The position numbers were made by a program, and so were the translations under genes. From positions 1 to 47,362 of the forward strand of contig JAJYGW010000310.1 in NCBI GenBank assembly GCA_021790615.1: DNA of 47,362 bases, written 5' to 3'. The notes under the pieces were generated by a model. The model was not told the DNA's origin, did no database searches, and saw nothing but the letters and a program-made list of their open reading frames with translations. Position 1 is the stretch's first letter; the number at the start of each line of letters is the position of its first letter. Of this stretch, positions 33,343 through 41,773 are shown piece by piece. The DNA comes from Actinomycetes bacterium (GTDB taxonomy: Bacteria > Actinomycetota > Acidimicrobiia > Acidimicrobiales > JAKAOS01).

Positions 33343-33731
33343 AGGCCGAAGGCAGCGTCCTCCTCGTCATCGCGGTGTTCTTCGCCATCGTCGCCAGCAT
33401 CTACTGGCTCTGGAGCGGCGAGCAGAGCGGTACGGCCATGCTGGTCGGCACGTCGCTTCTCGGCCTCCTGCCCGGGAGCTACTACTTCTGGTGGTCCCGC
33501 CGGATGAAGCCGCGGCCGGAGGACGATCCGAACGCCGAGCGGGAGGAGGGAGCCGGCGTGGTCGGTGCCTTCCCGAGCTCGAGCATCTGGCCCTTCACCC
33601 TCGGAATCGCGGCCGCATCGGTGGCCTTGGCCCTCGTGTTCGGCTTCTGGACGGCCATCGTCGGGTTCGCCGTGGCGTTCATCGCGGTGCTCGGGGTGAT
33701 CCGGGAGAGCCGGCGCGGCGGCGTGATCTGA
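33339..33731 (+). CDS. ctaF: Cytochrome c oxidase subunit IV (CtaF type)
   Basis: The 130-aa membrane protein has four hydrophobic segments in two pairs (about 5-25, 31-50, 83-101, 103-120) and the connecting [18 protein letters not shown] loop, the pattern of the actinobacterial aa3 subunit IV. GTG 33339 overlaps the ctaD stop by 4 bases. It completes the ctaC-D-F operon; subunit III (ctaE) is in the separate bcc cluster at 41774, as usual in actinobacteria. Confidence 0.88.
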   Translation: MKAEGSVLLVIAVFFAIVASIYWLWSGEQSGTAMLVGTSLLGLLPGSYYFWWSRRMKPRPEDDPNAEREEGAGVVGAFPSSSIWPFTLGIAAASVALALVFGFWTAIVGFAVAFIAVLGVIRESRRGGVI

Positions 33732-33765
33732 GCGGCCGGCCGCGCACGCGCCTCCTGTGCGCCTC

Positions 33766-33960
33766 CTACGCGCCGGGGGCTTTGCGAGCTCCCGGTCCCC
33801 GTCCCGGCCCCTGTCCCGGCCCCCGTCCGCGCCTTCTCGCCGCGCCTCGCCGCTGCCGAGCCCTCGCGTCGCGGTTCAGCCTCATCGAGAAACGCACCAC
33901 GAACCCCGCCAGCACCACCATCGCGGCCACGAACACGCCGAAGACGACCTCACCGGCCAT
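33766..33960 (-). CDS. Small single-pass membrane protein coupled to tesB
   Basis: The 64-aa product (MAGEVVFGVFVAAMVVLAGF...) has one N-terminal TM (about 4-25) followed by a strongly basic Arg/Gly/Pro tail with GRGPGQGPGRGPG repeats. The ATG shares its A with the tesB stop (TGATG), implying translational coupling. I recognise no family. The topology (N-out helix, cationic tail) would allow an anchor, or RNA or membrane-surface contacts. It ends 34 bases from the convergent ctaF stop. Confidence 0.55.
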   Translation of the reverse strand: MAGEVVFGVFVAAMVVLAGFVVRFSMRLNRDARARQRRGAARRRGRGPGQGPGRGPGARKAPGA

Positions 33961-34829
33961 CAGCCCGTCGGCTCCCGCCGGCGCAGGCGCACGAGCCCTT
34001 CCTGCACGAAGCTCGCCACGAGCTCGCCGACCTGGGTGAACAACAGGCCGCGGGCGATCCCGCGGGCGCCGGCAGCACTCGGTGAGTCCTGGTCGAAGAG
34101 CAGCCACTCGTCGACCCGGAAGGGGCGATGGAACCAGATGCAGTGGTCGAGGCTCGCTCCCATGAACTGCTGGTCCTGCCAGCGGATCTGGTGCGGCTGC
34201 AGGATGGAGTCGTAGAGCGTCATGTCGGACGCGTAGGTCATGACGGCTGCATGCACGAGCGGCTCGTCGGGCATCTTCCCGTTCGTGCGGAGCCAGAGCT
34301 GCTGGCAGGGGTCCTTCGGCTGGCCGCTGCGCATCCACGGGAGGTCGCCGATGAAGCGCTGGTCTATCGGACGGGGCCGGTTGAAGAACCAGTCGTCGTC
34401 GATCTGCCCGCGCATGGGCTCCAGGCGTTCCTCGACCGTCGGCAGGGTCTCGGGATCCGGCACGTCCGGCATGGGGAACTGATGATCGAGGCCGTCCTCG
34501 TAGACGTGGAAGGAGCACTGCATGTTGAAGATCGCGTGGCCGTGCTGGATCGCGACGACCCTCCTCGTCAGAAACGACCGCCCGTCCCGAATCCGGTCCA
34601 CCTCGTACAGGATCGGAGCGGCGGGGTCGCCGGGACGGAGGAAGTAGCTGTGCAGGGAGTGCACGGTCCCGCGGTCGACGGTCCGGCCGGCCGCCACCAA
34701 CGCTTGCCCGGCGACCTGGCCGCCGAACACCCGCTGGCGGTCCTCGTCGGTGTTCGCGCCTCGGAAGATGTTGACCTCGATCGGCTCGAGGTCGAGAAGT
34801 CCGAGCAGGTCCTCGAGGGCTTTGGTCAC
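33960..34829 (-). CDS. tesB: Acyl-CoA thioesterase II
   Basis: The 289-aa double-hotdog thioesterase hydrolyses acyl-CoA to fatty acid and CoA. N-terminal hotdog: FRGANTDEDRQRVFGGQVAG, LHSYFLRPGD and FLTRRVVAIQHG. C-terminal hotdog: TYASDMTLYDSILQPH with the catalytic Asp, SLDHCIWFHRPFRVDEWLLF, and RGIARGLLFTQVGELVASF with the conserved Gln. GTG 34829 is 7 nt downstream of a TATCGT -10 on the same strand, indicating a leaderless transcript. It is divergent from gtrA. Confidence 0.93.
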   Translation of the reverse strand: MTKALEDLLGLLDLEPIEVNIFRGANTDEDRQRVFGGQVAGQALVAAGRTVDRGTVHSLHSYFLRPGDPAAPILYEVDRIRDGRSFLTRRVVAIQHGHAIFNMQCSFHVYEDGLDHQFPMPDVPDPETLPTVEERLEPMRGQIDDDWFFNRPRPIDQRFIGDLPWMRSGQPKDPCQQLWLRTNGKMPDEPLVHAAVMTYASDMTLYDSILQPHQIRWQDQQFMGASLDHCIWFHRPFRVDEWLLFDQDSPSAAGARGIARGLLFTQVGELVASFVQEGLVRLRRREPTG

Positions 34830-34836
34830 CTCGCAG

Positions 34837-34846
34837 ACGATAGACT
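34837..34846. promoter_or_regulatory. Overlapping divergent -10 boxes of tesB and gtrA
   Basis: On the minus strand TATCGT (34842-34837) lies 7 nt before GTG 34829 of tesB. On the plus strand TAGACT (34841-34846) lies 6 nt before ATG 34853 of gtrA. The two hexamers share two base pairs, so both genes cannot easily be initiated at once. Confidence 0.5.
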
Positions 34847-34852
34847 GCCGCC

Positions 34853-35416
34853 ATGGCTGCGTTGACCGTCCGCGCCCGCGCGCTCATCTTCAGCGAGCAC
34901 GGTCGGCGCCTCATGAAGTTCTTTGCAGTCTCGGTGATCTCGACGATCGTCACCCAGGGCCTCTTGTTCCTCTTCTACGACGTCGTCAAGATCCCCTCCG
35001 CGATGGAGTGCAACGTCCTCGCCACGGCCATCGCCACCATCCCCGCTTATTGGCTGAACCGCACGTGGACGTGGGGCAAGCGGGGCAAGTCACACCCGTG
35101 GAAGGAGATCGCTCCGTTCTGGATCATCTCCTTCGTCGGGCTCGTGCTGTCGACGGTGGCCGTCGGCGTCGCGGCGCACAACGCCGACGCCCTCTCGCAC
35201 TCGCTCCTCGTCCGCAAGCTCTTCGTGCAGTTCGCGAACCTGTTCACCTACGGGGCGATCTGGGTGGGCCGCTACATGATCTTCAACAAGTTCCTCTTCG
35301 GGAACGCCACGACGGATGAGGACACCGGAGAGATCGAGGTGCCGGGCGAGGTCGAGGCGATCGTGGTCGAGGAGCACCGGGTTCGCGACGACGACGTCGC
35401 CTCGTCCACACACTGA
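34853..35416 (+). CDS. GtrA family membrane protein
   Basis: The 187-aa protein has four TM helices (about 22-43, 51-70, 86-108, 124-144) and the GtrA signature AYWLNRTWTWGKRGKSHPWK between TM2 and TM3. GtrA proteins are thought to move or flip polyprenyl-linked sugars for cell-wall or lipid glycosylation. The acidic C-terminal tail is about 40 residues. The start sits 6 nt after a TAGACT -10 and is probably leaderless. cobT follows after 17 bases but has its own ribosome-binding site. Confidence 0.85.
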   Translation: MAALTVRARALIFSEHGRRLMKFFAVSVISTIVTQGLLFLFYDVVKIPSAMECNVLATAIATIPAYWLNRTWTWGKRGKSHPWKEIAPFWIISFVGLVLSTVAVGVAAHNADALSHSLLVRKLFVQFANLFTYGAIWVGRYMIFNKFLFGNATTDEDTGEIEVPGEVEAIVVEEHRVRDDDVASSTH

Positions 35417-35433
35417 GCGGCGCGGAGGCTCGC

Positions 35434-36540
35434 ATGGCCAGCCTGCCGGACGCCCTCACGAGACTCGTTCCGATCGACGAGGGAGCGGCCGAGGCCGCTC
35501 ATGGACTCCAGGCCCGGCTGACGAAGCCCGAAGGTTCGCTCGGCGGTGTCGAGGCCCTCGGCTCGCAGCTCGCTGCGATCTCCGGGCACGTGCCACCCCC
35601 GATCCCGCGCAGGGCGGTCGTCACGATCTTCGCGGGCGACCACGGTGTGCTCGCCGAAGGTGTGTCGCCCTGGCCAGCTGAGGTCACGGCGCAGATGGTC
35701 GCGAACGTCCTCGCCGGCGGCGCCGCGATCAACGCCATCGCGCGCGAGGTCGGTGCCGCTGTCGTGACCATCGACATCGGTGTCGCGACCCCCGTGCCCG
35801 GGCCTGTCGAACGGCTCGTGAAGGTGAACGTCCGACGTGGTACGGCCGACATCGCGCGTGAGGCTGCGATGTCACGTGCCGAGGCTCATCGGGCGATCCA
35901 GGTCGGTCTCTCGATCGCGGACCGCCTCGTCGACCAGGGTCACGACCTGCTCATCACCGGCGACATGGGCATCGGCAACACGACACCGTCGGCCGCGGTG
36001 ATCGCGGCCATCACGGGATGGCCCGCCCGCTCGGTCACCGGCAGGGGCACGGGGATCTCGGACGAGATGTTGGACGTGAAGGTCGGTGTCGTGGAGCGAG
36101 CACTCGAGCGCGCGGCCGAGGCGCATGGGCTGGTCCCGACCGGTCTCGCCGCTCTCGACGCCGACGTGATCCTCGCAGAGCTGGGAGGGCTCGAGATCGG
36201 CGGCATCGCCGGGCTGTGCATCGGCGGCGCGCTGCGGCGGGTCCCGGTGGTGCTGGACGGCGCCATCTCGTTGGCGGGTGCGCTCGTGGCGTCAGCGCTC
36301 GCTCCGGTGGTCGCCGGTTACCTCGTCGCCGGGCACCGTTCCATCGAGCCCGGTGCGACGGCCGCTCTCGAGCACATCGGCCTCGAGCCCCTGCTCGACA
36401 TGCAGATTCGCCTCGGGGAGGGGACAGGTGCCTGCCTCGCCCTGCCGATCGTCCGTGCGGCAGCACGTGTCCTGCACGAGATGGCGACGTTCGAGTCCGC
36501 CGGTGTCTCCGGCGCGTCCGAGCCGACGTCCTCGGGTTGA
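35434..36540 (+). CDS. cobT: Nicotinate-nucleotide-dimethylbenzimidazole phosphoribosyltransferase
   Basis: The 368-aa CobT makes alpha-ribazole phosphate for the lower ligand of cobalamin. Hallmarks are LTKPEGSLGGVEAL, VTIFAGDHGV, SPWPAEVTAQMVANVLAGGA, ITGDMGIGNTTPSAA, ARSVTGRGTGI, and RLGEGTGACLALPI carrying the catalytic Glu region. GGAGG at 35423-35427 precedes ATG 35434. No other cobalamin genes are in the window, so it serves late assembly or salvage with enzymes encoded elsewhere. It ends one base from the convergent lnt stop. Confidence 0.94.
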   Translation: MASLPDALTRLVPIDEGAAEAAHGLQARLTKPEGSLGGVEALGSQLAAISGHVPPPIPRRAVVTIFAGDHGVLAEGVSPWPAEVTAQMVANVLAGGAAINAIAREVGAAVVTIDIGVATPVPGPVERLVKVNVRRGTADIAREAAMSRAEAHRAIQVGLSIADRLVDQGHDLLITGDMGIGNTTPSAAVIAAITGWPARSVTGRGTGISDEMLDVKVGVVERALERAAEAHGLVPTGLAALDADVILAELGGLEIGGIAGLCIGGALRRVPVVLDGAISLAGALVASALAPVVAGYLVAGHRSIEPGATAALEHIGLEPLLDMQIRLGEGTGACLALPIVRAAARVLHEMATFESAGVSGASEPTSSG

Positions 36541-36541
36541 G

Positions 36542-38140
36542 TCAAGCCTCCGCGGCCGGCCTCGGCGGCTCTGTGCCTGGCCGCTCGCGGCGCCGACCGA
36601 CCGCCGTCATCCACCCGAGTGCCAGCAGCGCCGCGCTACCGATCAGGACCGGCAGGTCTCCCGCATCGGCGTAGGGTGTCGTCCCACTGATCTTCGTCAC
36701 CGTCGCCTCGATGACGTCCGGGCTGGAAAGGGGACTGCGCCGGATCACGACACCCGACGGCGTGATCACGGCGCTGTAACCCGTCGGCGCAGCCTGGACC
36801 ACGTAGCGCCCCTCCTCGAGCGCTTGCAGCCGCGAGGCGGCGATCTCCTGAGCCGGAGCCTGGTTGCTCGAATAGGACGACGTGTTCGTCGGGACGAGGA
36901 TGACCTCGCCTCCCGCCCGTACGCCAGAGCGGCCGCGCTCGGCGAAGAACACCTCGTAAGAGATCAAGACGCCGAAACGCCCAGCCGGCGTCGCCACCAT
37001 CCCGCTCCCGGTCCCGGGTATCGCGTCGCGGGGAACGTCCTTCAGGTTGGCGAGGTGACTGAAGAAGGATCGCCACGGCACGTACTCGCCGAAGGGGACG
37101 CGGTGCACCTTCTCGTAGGTGGCCACGACATCGCCCTCGGGAGAGAACGCCACGACCTCGTTGCGGAAGCGGGTCGCCCCCACGTCCTCGGTGACCCCGG
37201 CGATGAACGTCGCGTGATAGCGACGTGCGATCGCAGCGAGCTCATGCTCGACGGCCGAACCGGGGAAGGGCGTCGCTCCCATGGACACGACGTCCTCTGG
37301 CCAGAGGATCAACTGCGGCCTCCCCGTTATCTTCGACGTCTCCTGCAGCGCCGCCTGCAGCACGTGCGAGGGCGGGACCTGGAGCTCGGTCAGTCCGCGG
37401 ATGCCGCCGCCCTGGACGATCGCGACACGCAGGCGGTCATGTGCGGACGCGGGTATCGCCGGCGCCGCGACGGCGCCTGCTCCGGAGAGGGCCGCGACGC
37501 CGATGAGCCACGACATCGCTGTCGCGCGGCGAGGTCCCGTGACGAGCTCTGCCAGCGCACCGCCGGCGAGGACGAGCGCCAGCACGACGATGAGCGGCCC
37601 GCCGAGGCGGGCGGTGAACTGGAGCGGCCCTCCGATCTGGCCGAGGGCTGCCGACCCGAGCGGGAGACCCCCGAACGGCCAGCTCTGACGTACCCACTCG
37701 GCGAGCGTGAACGCGCCCGCTGCCGCCGGCACGCGCAGCGCGCCTGCCGCTGGCACGAGGGCGGCTCCGACGCCGAGGATGAGGGACTCGAGGATCACGA
37801 GCGCGACATAGCCGGCGCTGTTGAACTGCAGTGCCCATGTCAAAGCGACCGAGAACTGCCCGATCCCGGCCAGGAAGCCGACGGCGAGCCGTCCCTTCCA
37901 GCTCCGTCCGGAGAGAGCCGCCACGACGAGGCCGGCTCCGATGATCCCGAGAGGCCAGGGGAGGAGCGGGGGTAGGGACAGGCCGACGAGCGCGCCGCCG
38001 ACGAGCGGCAGCACGATCCGGAGGGCAACCTCACGGGTGTGGCCCCCGCCTGTCCCGGCTCGGCTCTCCGGGCTCGCACCTGCCGGCGTCGGGTCCAGCC
38101 GGCTGCCGCCGGGCAGGGCTTCGGGTCTCCCGGTCGTCAA
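36542..38140 (-). CDS. lnt: Apolipoprotein N-acyltransferase-like protein with Cys-to-Ser nucleophile change
   Basis: The 532-aa protein has a six-to-eight-helix membrane domain (about 35-225) followed by a nitrilase-fold domain. Visible catalytic blocks are LILWPEDVV (Glu), YEKVHRVPFGEYVPWRSF (Lys) and, where Lnt has the nucleophile in ICYE, FGVLISYEVFFAERGR with Ser394 (codon TCT). Also conserved is NTSSYSSNQAPAQ. A TTG start at 38140 overlaps the hemY stop (TTGA), consistent with the 4-base coupling used throughout this cluster; the open frame further upstream lies in the hemY region. With Ser in place of Cys, classical acyl-enzyme chemistry is doubtful. Confidence 0.85.
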   Translation of the reverse strand: MTTGRPEALPGGSRLDPTPAGASPESRAGTGGGHTREVALRIVLPLVGGALVGLSLPPLLPWPLGIIGAGLVVAALSGRSWKGRLAVGFLAGIGQFSVALTWALQFNSAGYVALVILESLILGVGAALVPAAGALRVPAAAGAFTLAEWVRQSWPFGGLPLGSAALGQIGGPLQFTARLGGPLIVVLALVLAGGALAELVTGPRRATAMSWLIGVAALSGAGAVAAPAIPASAHDRLRVAIVQGGGIRGLTELQVPPSHVLQAALQETSKITGRPQLILWPEDVVSMGATPFPGSAVEHELAAIARRYHATFIAGVTEDVGATRFRNEVVAFSPEGDVVATYEKVHRVPFGEYVPWRSFFSHLANLKDVPRDAIPGTGSGMVATPAGRFGVLISYEVFFAERGRSGVRAGGEVILVPTNTSSYSSNQAPAQEIAASRLQALEEGRYVVQAAPTGYSAVITPSGVVIRRSPLSSPDVIEATVTKISGTTPYADAGDLPVLIGSAALLALGWMTAVGRRRERPGTEPPRPAAEA

Positions 38141-39690
38141 GTCCAGGGCCCGCCTCCGAGCTGCATGGCACCCCTCTCGCCGCTCGTGATGCAGGCAGGG
38201 ACACCGATTCCGCCGAGGGCGGCGCCCGCGATCCCGATCCCGCCTTCCGCCGAGAGCAGCCGGGTGAGCCGCCCGACGAGGCTTCGATGGCCCGGCCGGT
38301 ACTGCGGGAACGAACGGTCCCACCTCGTGACGTGCCATTCGACCGGATGAGCGCCGTGCCCGATCAGGCGCTCGACCTCGCCTGCGAGCTCGCATGCCAA
38401 GTCGTCGTCCGTAAGCCAGCTGATCCGGTCGTCTCCGGCTCGGCCCGCCGAGACGCGGACGAGGTGAAGGCGCTCGCTCGACATCCACGGCCACTTCACC
38501 GACAGCCATGTCGCTGCTGTCATGAGCGTTCCCTCGACCCGCGGCACGAGAACGCCCGTCCACTCGCTCGGGAGGGACACCGACGACGCCGGATAGGCGA
38601 GGTTGAGGACCGCCACCGAGGCGTGATCGATCCGTGCCAGCACGTCGGCTGCGAGGGGCACTGCCGCCTTCAGGAGCGGTTGCGCGGCCCAGGCCGGAAG
38701 AGCCAGCACGATGCCATCGCAGTCGAGGGTGCCGCCGGCGTGCTCGACCTGCCAGCCGGGTCCGTGGCGGCGGATCCCTCTCACGGGCGTGCCGGGTCGG
38801 AGCTCGACCCCTGCACCCCGCAGCTCCGCGACGCAGGCGTCGACCATCCTTCCGAGCCCACCTCGCAGCCCGAAGAACGGCGACCCGGGCCGAGTGGACG
38901 GCGCCCCTTGCGGCGCCTGCACCGGAGCAGGAGGAGGTACGAGCGCGGCGAGCGCGCTCATGACGTCCCTCTGCCCGACGAGGGCCGAAGCGATCTGCGG
39001 TGCGGCCACGCCGAGTGACATGGCGTCGACGGAGCCGGCGTTGATGCCGCCGAGCAGAGGGTCGACAAGGCGGTCGACGACCTCGTCGCCGAGGCGAGGC
39101 CGCAGGATCGCTCCTGCCGAGCGCTCTCCGCCCGCACCGTCTCCGGGCGCATCGTCTGCCTCCGGGTCGTCCTGTCCGAGTCCCACCTCCGCCCGCGCGA
39201 TCGGTGGACCGCCCGCCGCCGCGAGGGCGGCCTGTCGAGCCTGCTCGACTCCGGCTTCGGTCACGATCCCGCTCTCGGCGACGGCGTCGAGGTCGGTCGG
39301 AACGCCGAGGACGAGACCTCTCGGGAGTCCACGCATCTCGCCGTGTGAGTAGACGCCCGCGGTGCGTGCACCGGGAGCTACGAGATCCTCTCCGAGGCCG
39401 AGGTGGCGGCACAGCCGCTCGGCGCTCGGATCGCGGCGCAGGAACTGATCAGGTCCGAGCTCGACCGCCATCCCGGCGATCGTGCCCGTGCGGACCTTGC
39501 CGCCGAAACGCTCGCTCGCCTCGAAGACCACCACCTGCCCGGCACGTCGCCGCGCGCCGGAGCGAGCGTGGGCCTCTCCGGCCTCGGCCGAGACCGGCTC
39601 GAGCCCAGCGAGGACTCGGGCTGCGGCGAGGCCGCTCACCCCGCCGCCGATGACGGCGACGACCTCACCCGCGCCGTCACGCCGCGCCAT
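38137..39690 (-). CDS. hemY: HemY-type protoporphyrinogen/coproporphyrinogen III oxidase
   Basis: The 517-aa FAD oxidase has dinucleotide motif VIGGGVSGLAAA (13-24), VVVFEASERFGGKVRTG, PDQFLRRDP, GLRGGLGRMVDA and the C-terminal FAD segment GGIGIAGAALGGIGVPACI. Two Ala/Gly/Asp-rich insertions (about 33-50 and 175-190) make it longer than most. In actinobacteria the HemY enzyme generally works as coproporphyrinogen III oxidase in the coproporphyrin-dependent route; ChdC, the last enzyme, is not in the window. It overlaps hemH by 14 bases and is coupled to lnt. Confidence 0.92.
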   Translation of the reverse strand: MARRDGAGEVVAVIGGGVSGLAAARVLAGLEPVSAEAGEAHARSGARRRAGQVVVFEASERFGGKVRTGTIAGMAVELGPDQFLRRDPSAERLCRHLGLGEDLVAPGARTAGVYSHGEMRGLPRGLVLGVPTDLDAVAESGIVTEAGVEQARQAALAAAGGPPIARAEVGLGQDDPEADDAPGDGAGGERSAGAILRPRLGDEVVDRLVDPLLGGINAGSVDAMSLGVAAPQIASALVGQRDVMSALAALVPPPAPVQAPQGAPSTRPGSPFFGLRGGLGRMVDACVAELRGAGVELRPGTPVRGIRRHGPGWQVEHAGGTLDCDGIVLALPAWAAQPLLKAAVPLAADVLARIDHASVAVLNLAYPASSVSLPSEWTGVLVPRVEGTLMTAATWLSVKWPWMSSERLHLVRVSAGRAGDDRISWLTDDDLACELAGEVERLIGHGAHPVEWHVTRWDRSFPQYRPGHRSLVGRLTRLLSAEGGIGIAGAALGGIGVPACITSGERGAMQLGGGPWT

Positions 39691-40624
39691 CGAGCCCCTC
39701 CGCCGCCTTCCGGATCAACCCGGCGAGCGCGTCGCACAGGCGCGGGTCGGCGTTGAGCGACTCAGTCCGGGCGAGCTCCAGCCCCACTTCCCGCGCCACG
39801 GCCTGCGCCTCGACGTCGATGTCGTAGTTGACCTCGAGATGGTCCGACGTGAACCCGGCCGGGCAGACGACGGCGCGCTCGGTCCCCTCTCGCGCCAGCG
39901 TCCGGATCACGTCGAGCACGTCCGGCCCGATCCAGGGCTCAGGCGTGCGCCCGGCGCTCTGCCAGCACACGCGCCACCGCTTGACGCCGGCGCCGCCTGC
40001 CACCGAAGCGGCGGTCTCCTCCAGGCGGACGTCGTAGCCGTCTCCCGACTCGATCACGCGCACCGGCAGCGAATGCGCCGTGACGAGCAACTCGGTGGAC
40101 GGATCCTCGACGCCCACGCCGAGGGACTGGTAGGCCGCCGCGACCCGCTCCACGAGCAGCGAGATCAGCACCGGGTGATCGTGCCAGTCCTCGACGAAGG
40201 CCGCCGGCAGGCCTGCGTCATCGGCGGCCGCCCTCGCGCGGGCGATGTACTCGCCCACGCTCGCCGACGAGTAGTGGGGGGCGAGGACGATGCCGACGAG
40301 GCCGGTGACTCCGAGCGCCGCGAGCTCGCGGACGGCGGACTCGATGTCGGGGGAGGAGTGTTTCGAGCCGTATCGGCACGCGTAGCGGTCGCCGTCCCCG
40401 CCCTCGAGTGCCGCTTGGATCCCGGCCACCTGCTCCTCTGTCCGTGCGGCGAGCGCGGAGGTGCCGCCGACGGCCTCGTAGCGCCGCACGAGGTCGGCGA
40501 GCTGTCCGGGCGAGGGCGGGCGACCCCGCCGCACATCCGTATAAAAGGTCTCGATCTCCCCCAATCCGCCCGGCGTCCCGTATGCCATCACGACGACGCC
40601 GACCGAGGCGCCCCTTCCGGTCAC
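39677..40624 (-). CDS. hemH: Ferrochelatase (coproporphyrin ferrochelatase type)
   Basis: The 315-aa soluble chelatase inserts Fe2+ into the porphyrin. Recognisable blocks are [59 protein letters not shown] with the conserved His, [19 protein letters not shown], and [18 protein letters not shown]. Length and motifs fit the Gram-positive coproporphyrin type. GTG 40624 overlaps the hemE stop (GTGA). Confidence 0.94.
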   Translation of the reverse strand: MTGRGASVGVVVMAYGTPGGLGEIETFYTDVRRGRPPSPGQLADLVRRYEAVGGTSALAARTEEQVAGIQAALEGGDGDRYACRYGSKHSSPDIESAVRELAALGVTGLVGIVLAPHYSSASVGEYIARARAAADDAGLPAAFVEDWHDHPVLISLLVERVAAAYQSLGVGVEDPSTELLVTAHSLPVRVIESGDGYDVRLEETAASVAGGAGVKRWRVCWQSAGRTPEPWIGPDVLDVIRTLAREGTERAVVCPAGFTSDHLEVNYDIDVEAQAVAREVGLELARTESLNADPRLCDALAGLIRKAAEGLDGAA

Positions 40625-41637
40625 CGCACGCTCTCCTCGTGGACGAGGTCCACGACCGCCTGGAGCACCCCCGGGTCGGTCTCCGGCAGCACTCCGTGCC
40701 CGAGGTTGAACACATGGCCGGGGAGACCTGCTGCGTCCTTCAGAACCTGGCGCGCGGCGTCCTCGACGACGCCGACCGGGGCGAGGCAGATGGCCGGGTC
40801 GAGGTTGCCCTGGAGCGCCAGGTGGCGGCCGGTGCGCTCGGCGGCGTCCTGGAGCGAGACGCGCCAGTCCACGCCGACCACGTCCGCTCCGGCTTCTGCC
40901 ATGAGGTCGAGCAGCTCACCCGTGCCGACGCCGAAGTGGATCAGCGGCACGCCGAGGTCGGAAAGACCGGCGAAGATCCGACGCGTGGCCGGCATGACGA
41001 AGTCGCGGTACTCGCGTCGCGACAACGACCCCGCCCAGCTGTCGAACAGCTGCAGAGCCTGTGCTCCCGCCGAGGCCTGCGCCCGGAGCGAAGCGAGGCA
41101 GTTCTCCGCCAACGCGTCGAGCATCCGATGCCAGGTCGCCGGGTCGCCGTGCATGAGCGACTTGGTCCGGCCAAACGTCCTCGACGGCCCGCCCTCGACG
41201 AGATAGCTCGCGAGTGTGAAGGGCGCGCCGGCGAAGCCGATCAACGGCACGTCGAGCTCCGCCCTCAGCAGGCGGATCGTCTCGAGGACCGGTGCGAGGT
41301 CGAGCTCAGGCTCGATCGGGCGGAGGCGAGACAGGTCCGCCTCGCGGCGGAACGGCTGGTCGAGGACCGGTCCCCGTCCGGGCTCCACCTCGATCCCGAC
41401 CCCGATGGCTGCGAGAGGAACGACGATGTCCGAGAAGAGGATGGCGGCGTCGACCCCGTAGCGGCGCACCGGCTGCAGGGTCAGCTCCGCAGCGACGTCG
41501 GGGTTCGCGACCGCCTTCAAGATGCTCCCGTCTCCCCGGATGGCTCGGTACTCGGGAAGCGAGCGTCCCGCCTGGCGCATGAACCAGACCGGCGTCCGGT
41601 CCACGGGTTGGCACCGGCAGGCCGCGAGGAACCTCAC
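40621..41637 (-). CDS. hemE: Uroporphyrinogen decarboxylase
   Basis: The 338-aa TIM-barrel enzyme decarboxylates the four acetates of uroporphyrinogen III to give coproporphyrinogen III. Diagnostic motifs are the N-terminal [29 protein letters not shown] with the catalytic Asp, [17 protein letters not shown], and [16 protein letters not shown] 41637 is 7 nt after a TAGGGT -10 on the same strand. It heads hemE-hemH-hemY-lnt and is divergent from ctaE with 136 bases between. Confidence 0.95.
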   Translation of the reverse strand: MRFLAACRCQPVDRTPVWFMRQAGRSLPEYRAIRGDGSILKAVANPDVAAELTLQPVRRYGVDAAILFSDIVVPLAAIGVGIEVEPGRGPVLDQPFRREADLSRLRPIEPELDLAPVLETIRLLRAELDVPLIGFAGAPFTLASYLVEGGPSRTFGRTKSLMHGDPATWHRMLDALAENCLASLRAQASAGAQALQLFDSWAGSLSRREYRDFVMPATRRIFAGLSDLGVPLIHFGVGTGELLDLMAEAGADVVGVDWRVSLQDAAERTGRHLALQGNLDPAICLAPVGVVEDAARQVLKDAAGLPGHVFNLGHGVLPETDPGVLQAVVDLVHEESVR

Positions 41638-41644
41638 GTCCTCG

Positions 41645-41650
41645 ACCCTA
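41645..41650 (-). promoter_or_regulatory. Probable -10 box of hemE
   Basis: TAGGGT on the minus strand, 7 nt before GTG 41637 and without a ribosome-binding site, consistent with leaderless transcription of the heme operon. Confidence 0.45.
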
Positions 41651-41727
41651 CTTGGCCCTGGTGGAGCGCCTCCGGACGCCCGCGCGGTCCTGCGATCTCC
41701 GCGAGCAGATCATGCGGAGAGATTCGT

Positions 41728-41765
41728 GGCCCGTTTGGCCTGAGGGGCCGAAGTTGGGGTAAGAA
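41728..41765 (+). promoter_or_regulatory. ctaE promoter with 14-mer shared with ctaC
   Basis: GGCCCGTTTGGCCT (41728-41741) lies 18 bases before TAAGAA (41760-41765), which is 8 nt from ATG 41774. The identical 14-mer and spacing occur at ctaC. The -10 hexamer is weak (A in place of T at position 6), which may make an activator or dedicated sigma factor necessary. Confidence 0.55.
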
Positions 41766-41773
41766 CTTGTGCC

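Noticed and set aside
38141..39412. Long N-terminal extension of the lnt frame across hemY
   Set aside because: It is Arg-rich shadow sequence of the hemY gene; a TTGA overlap at 38140 gives a coupled start that matches the cluster.
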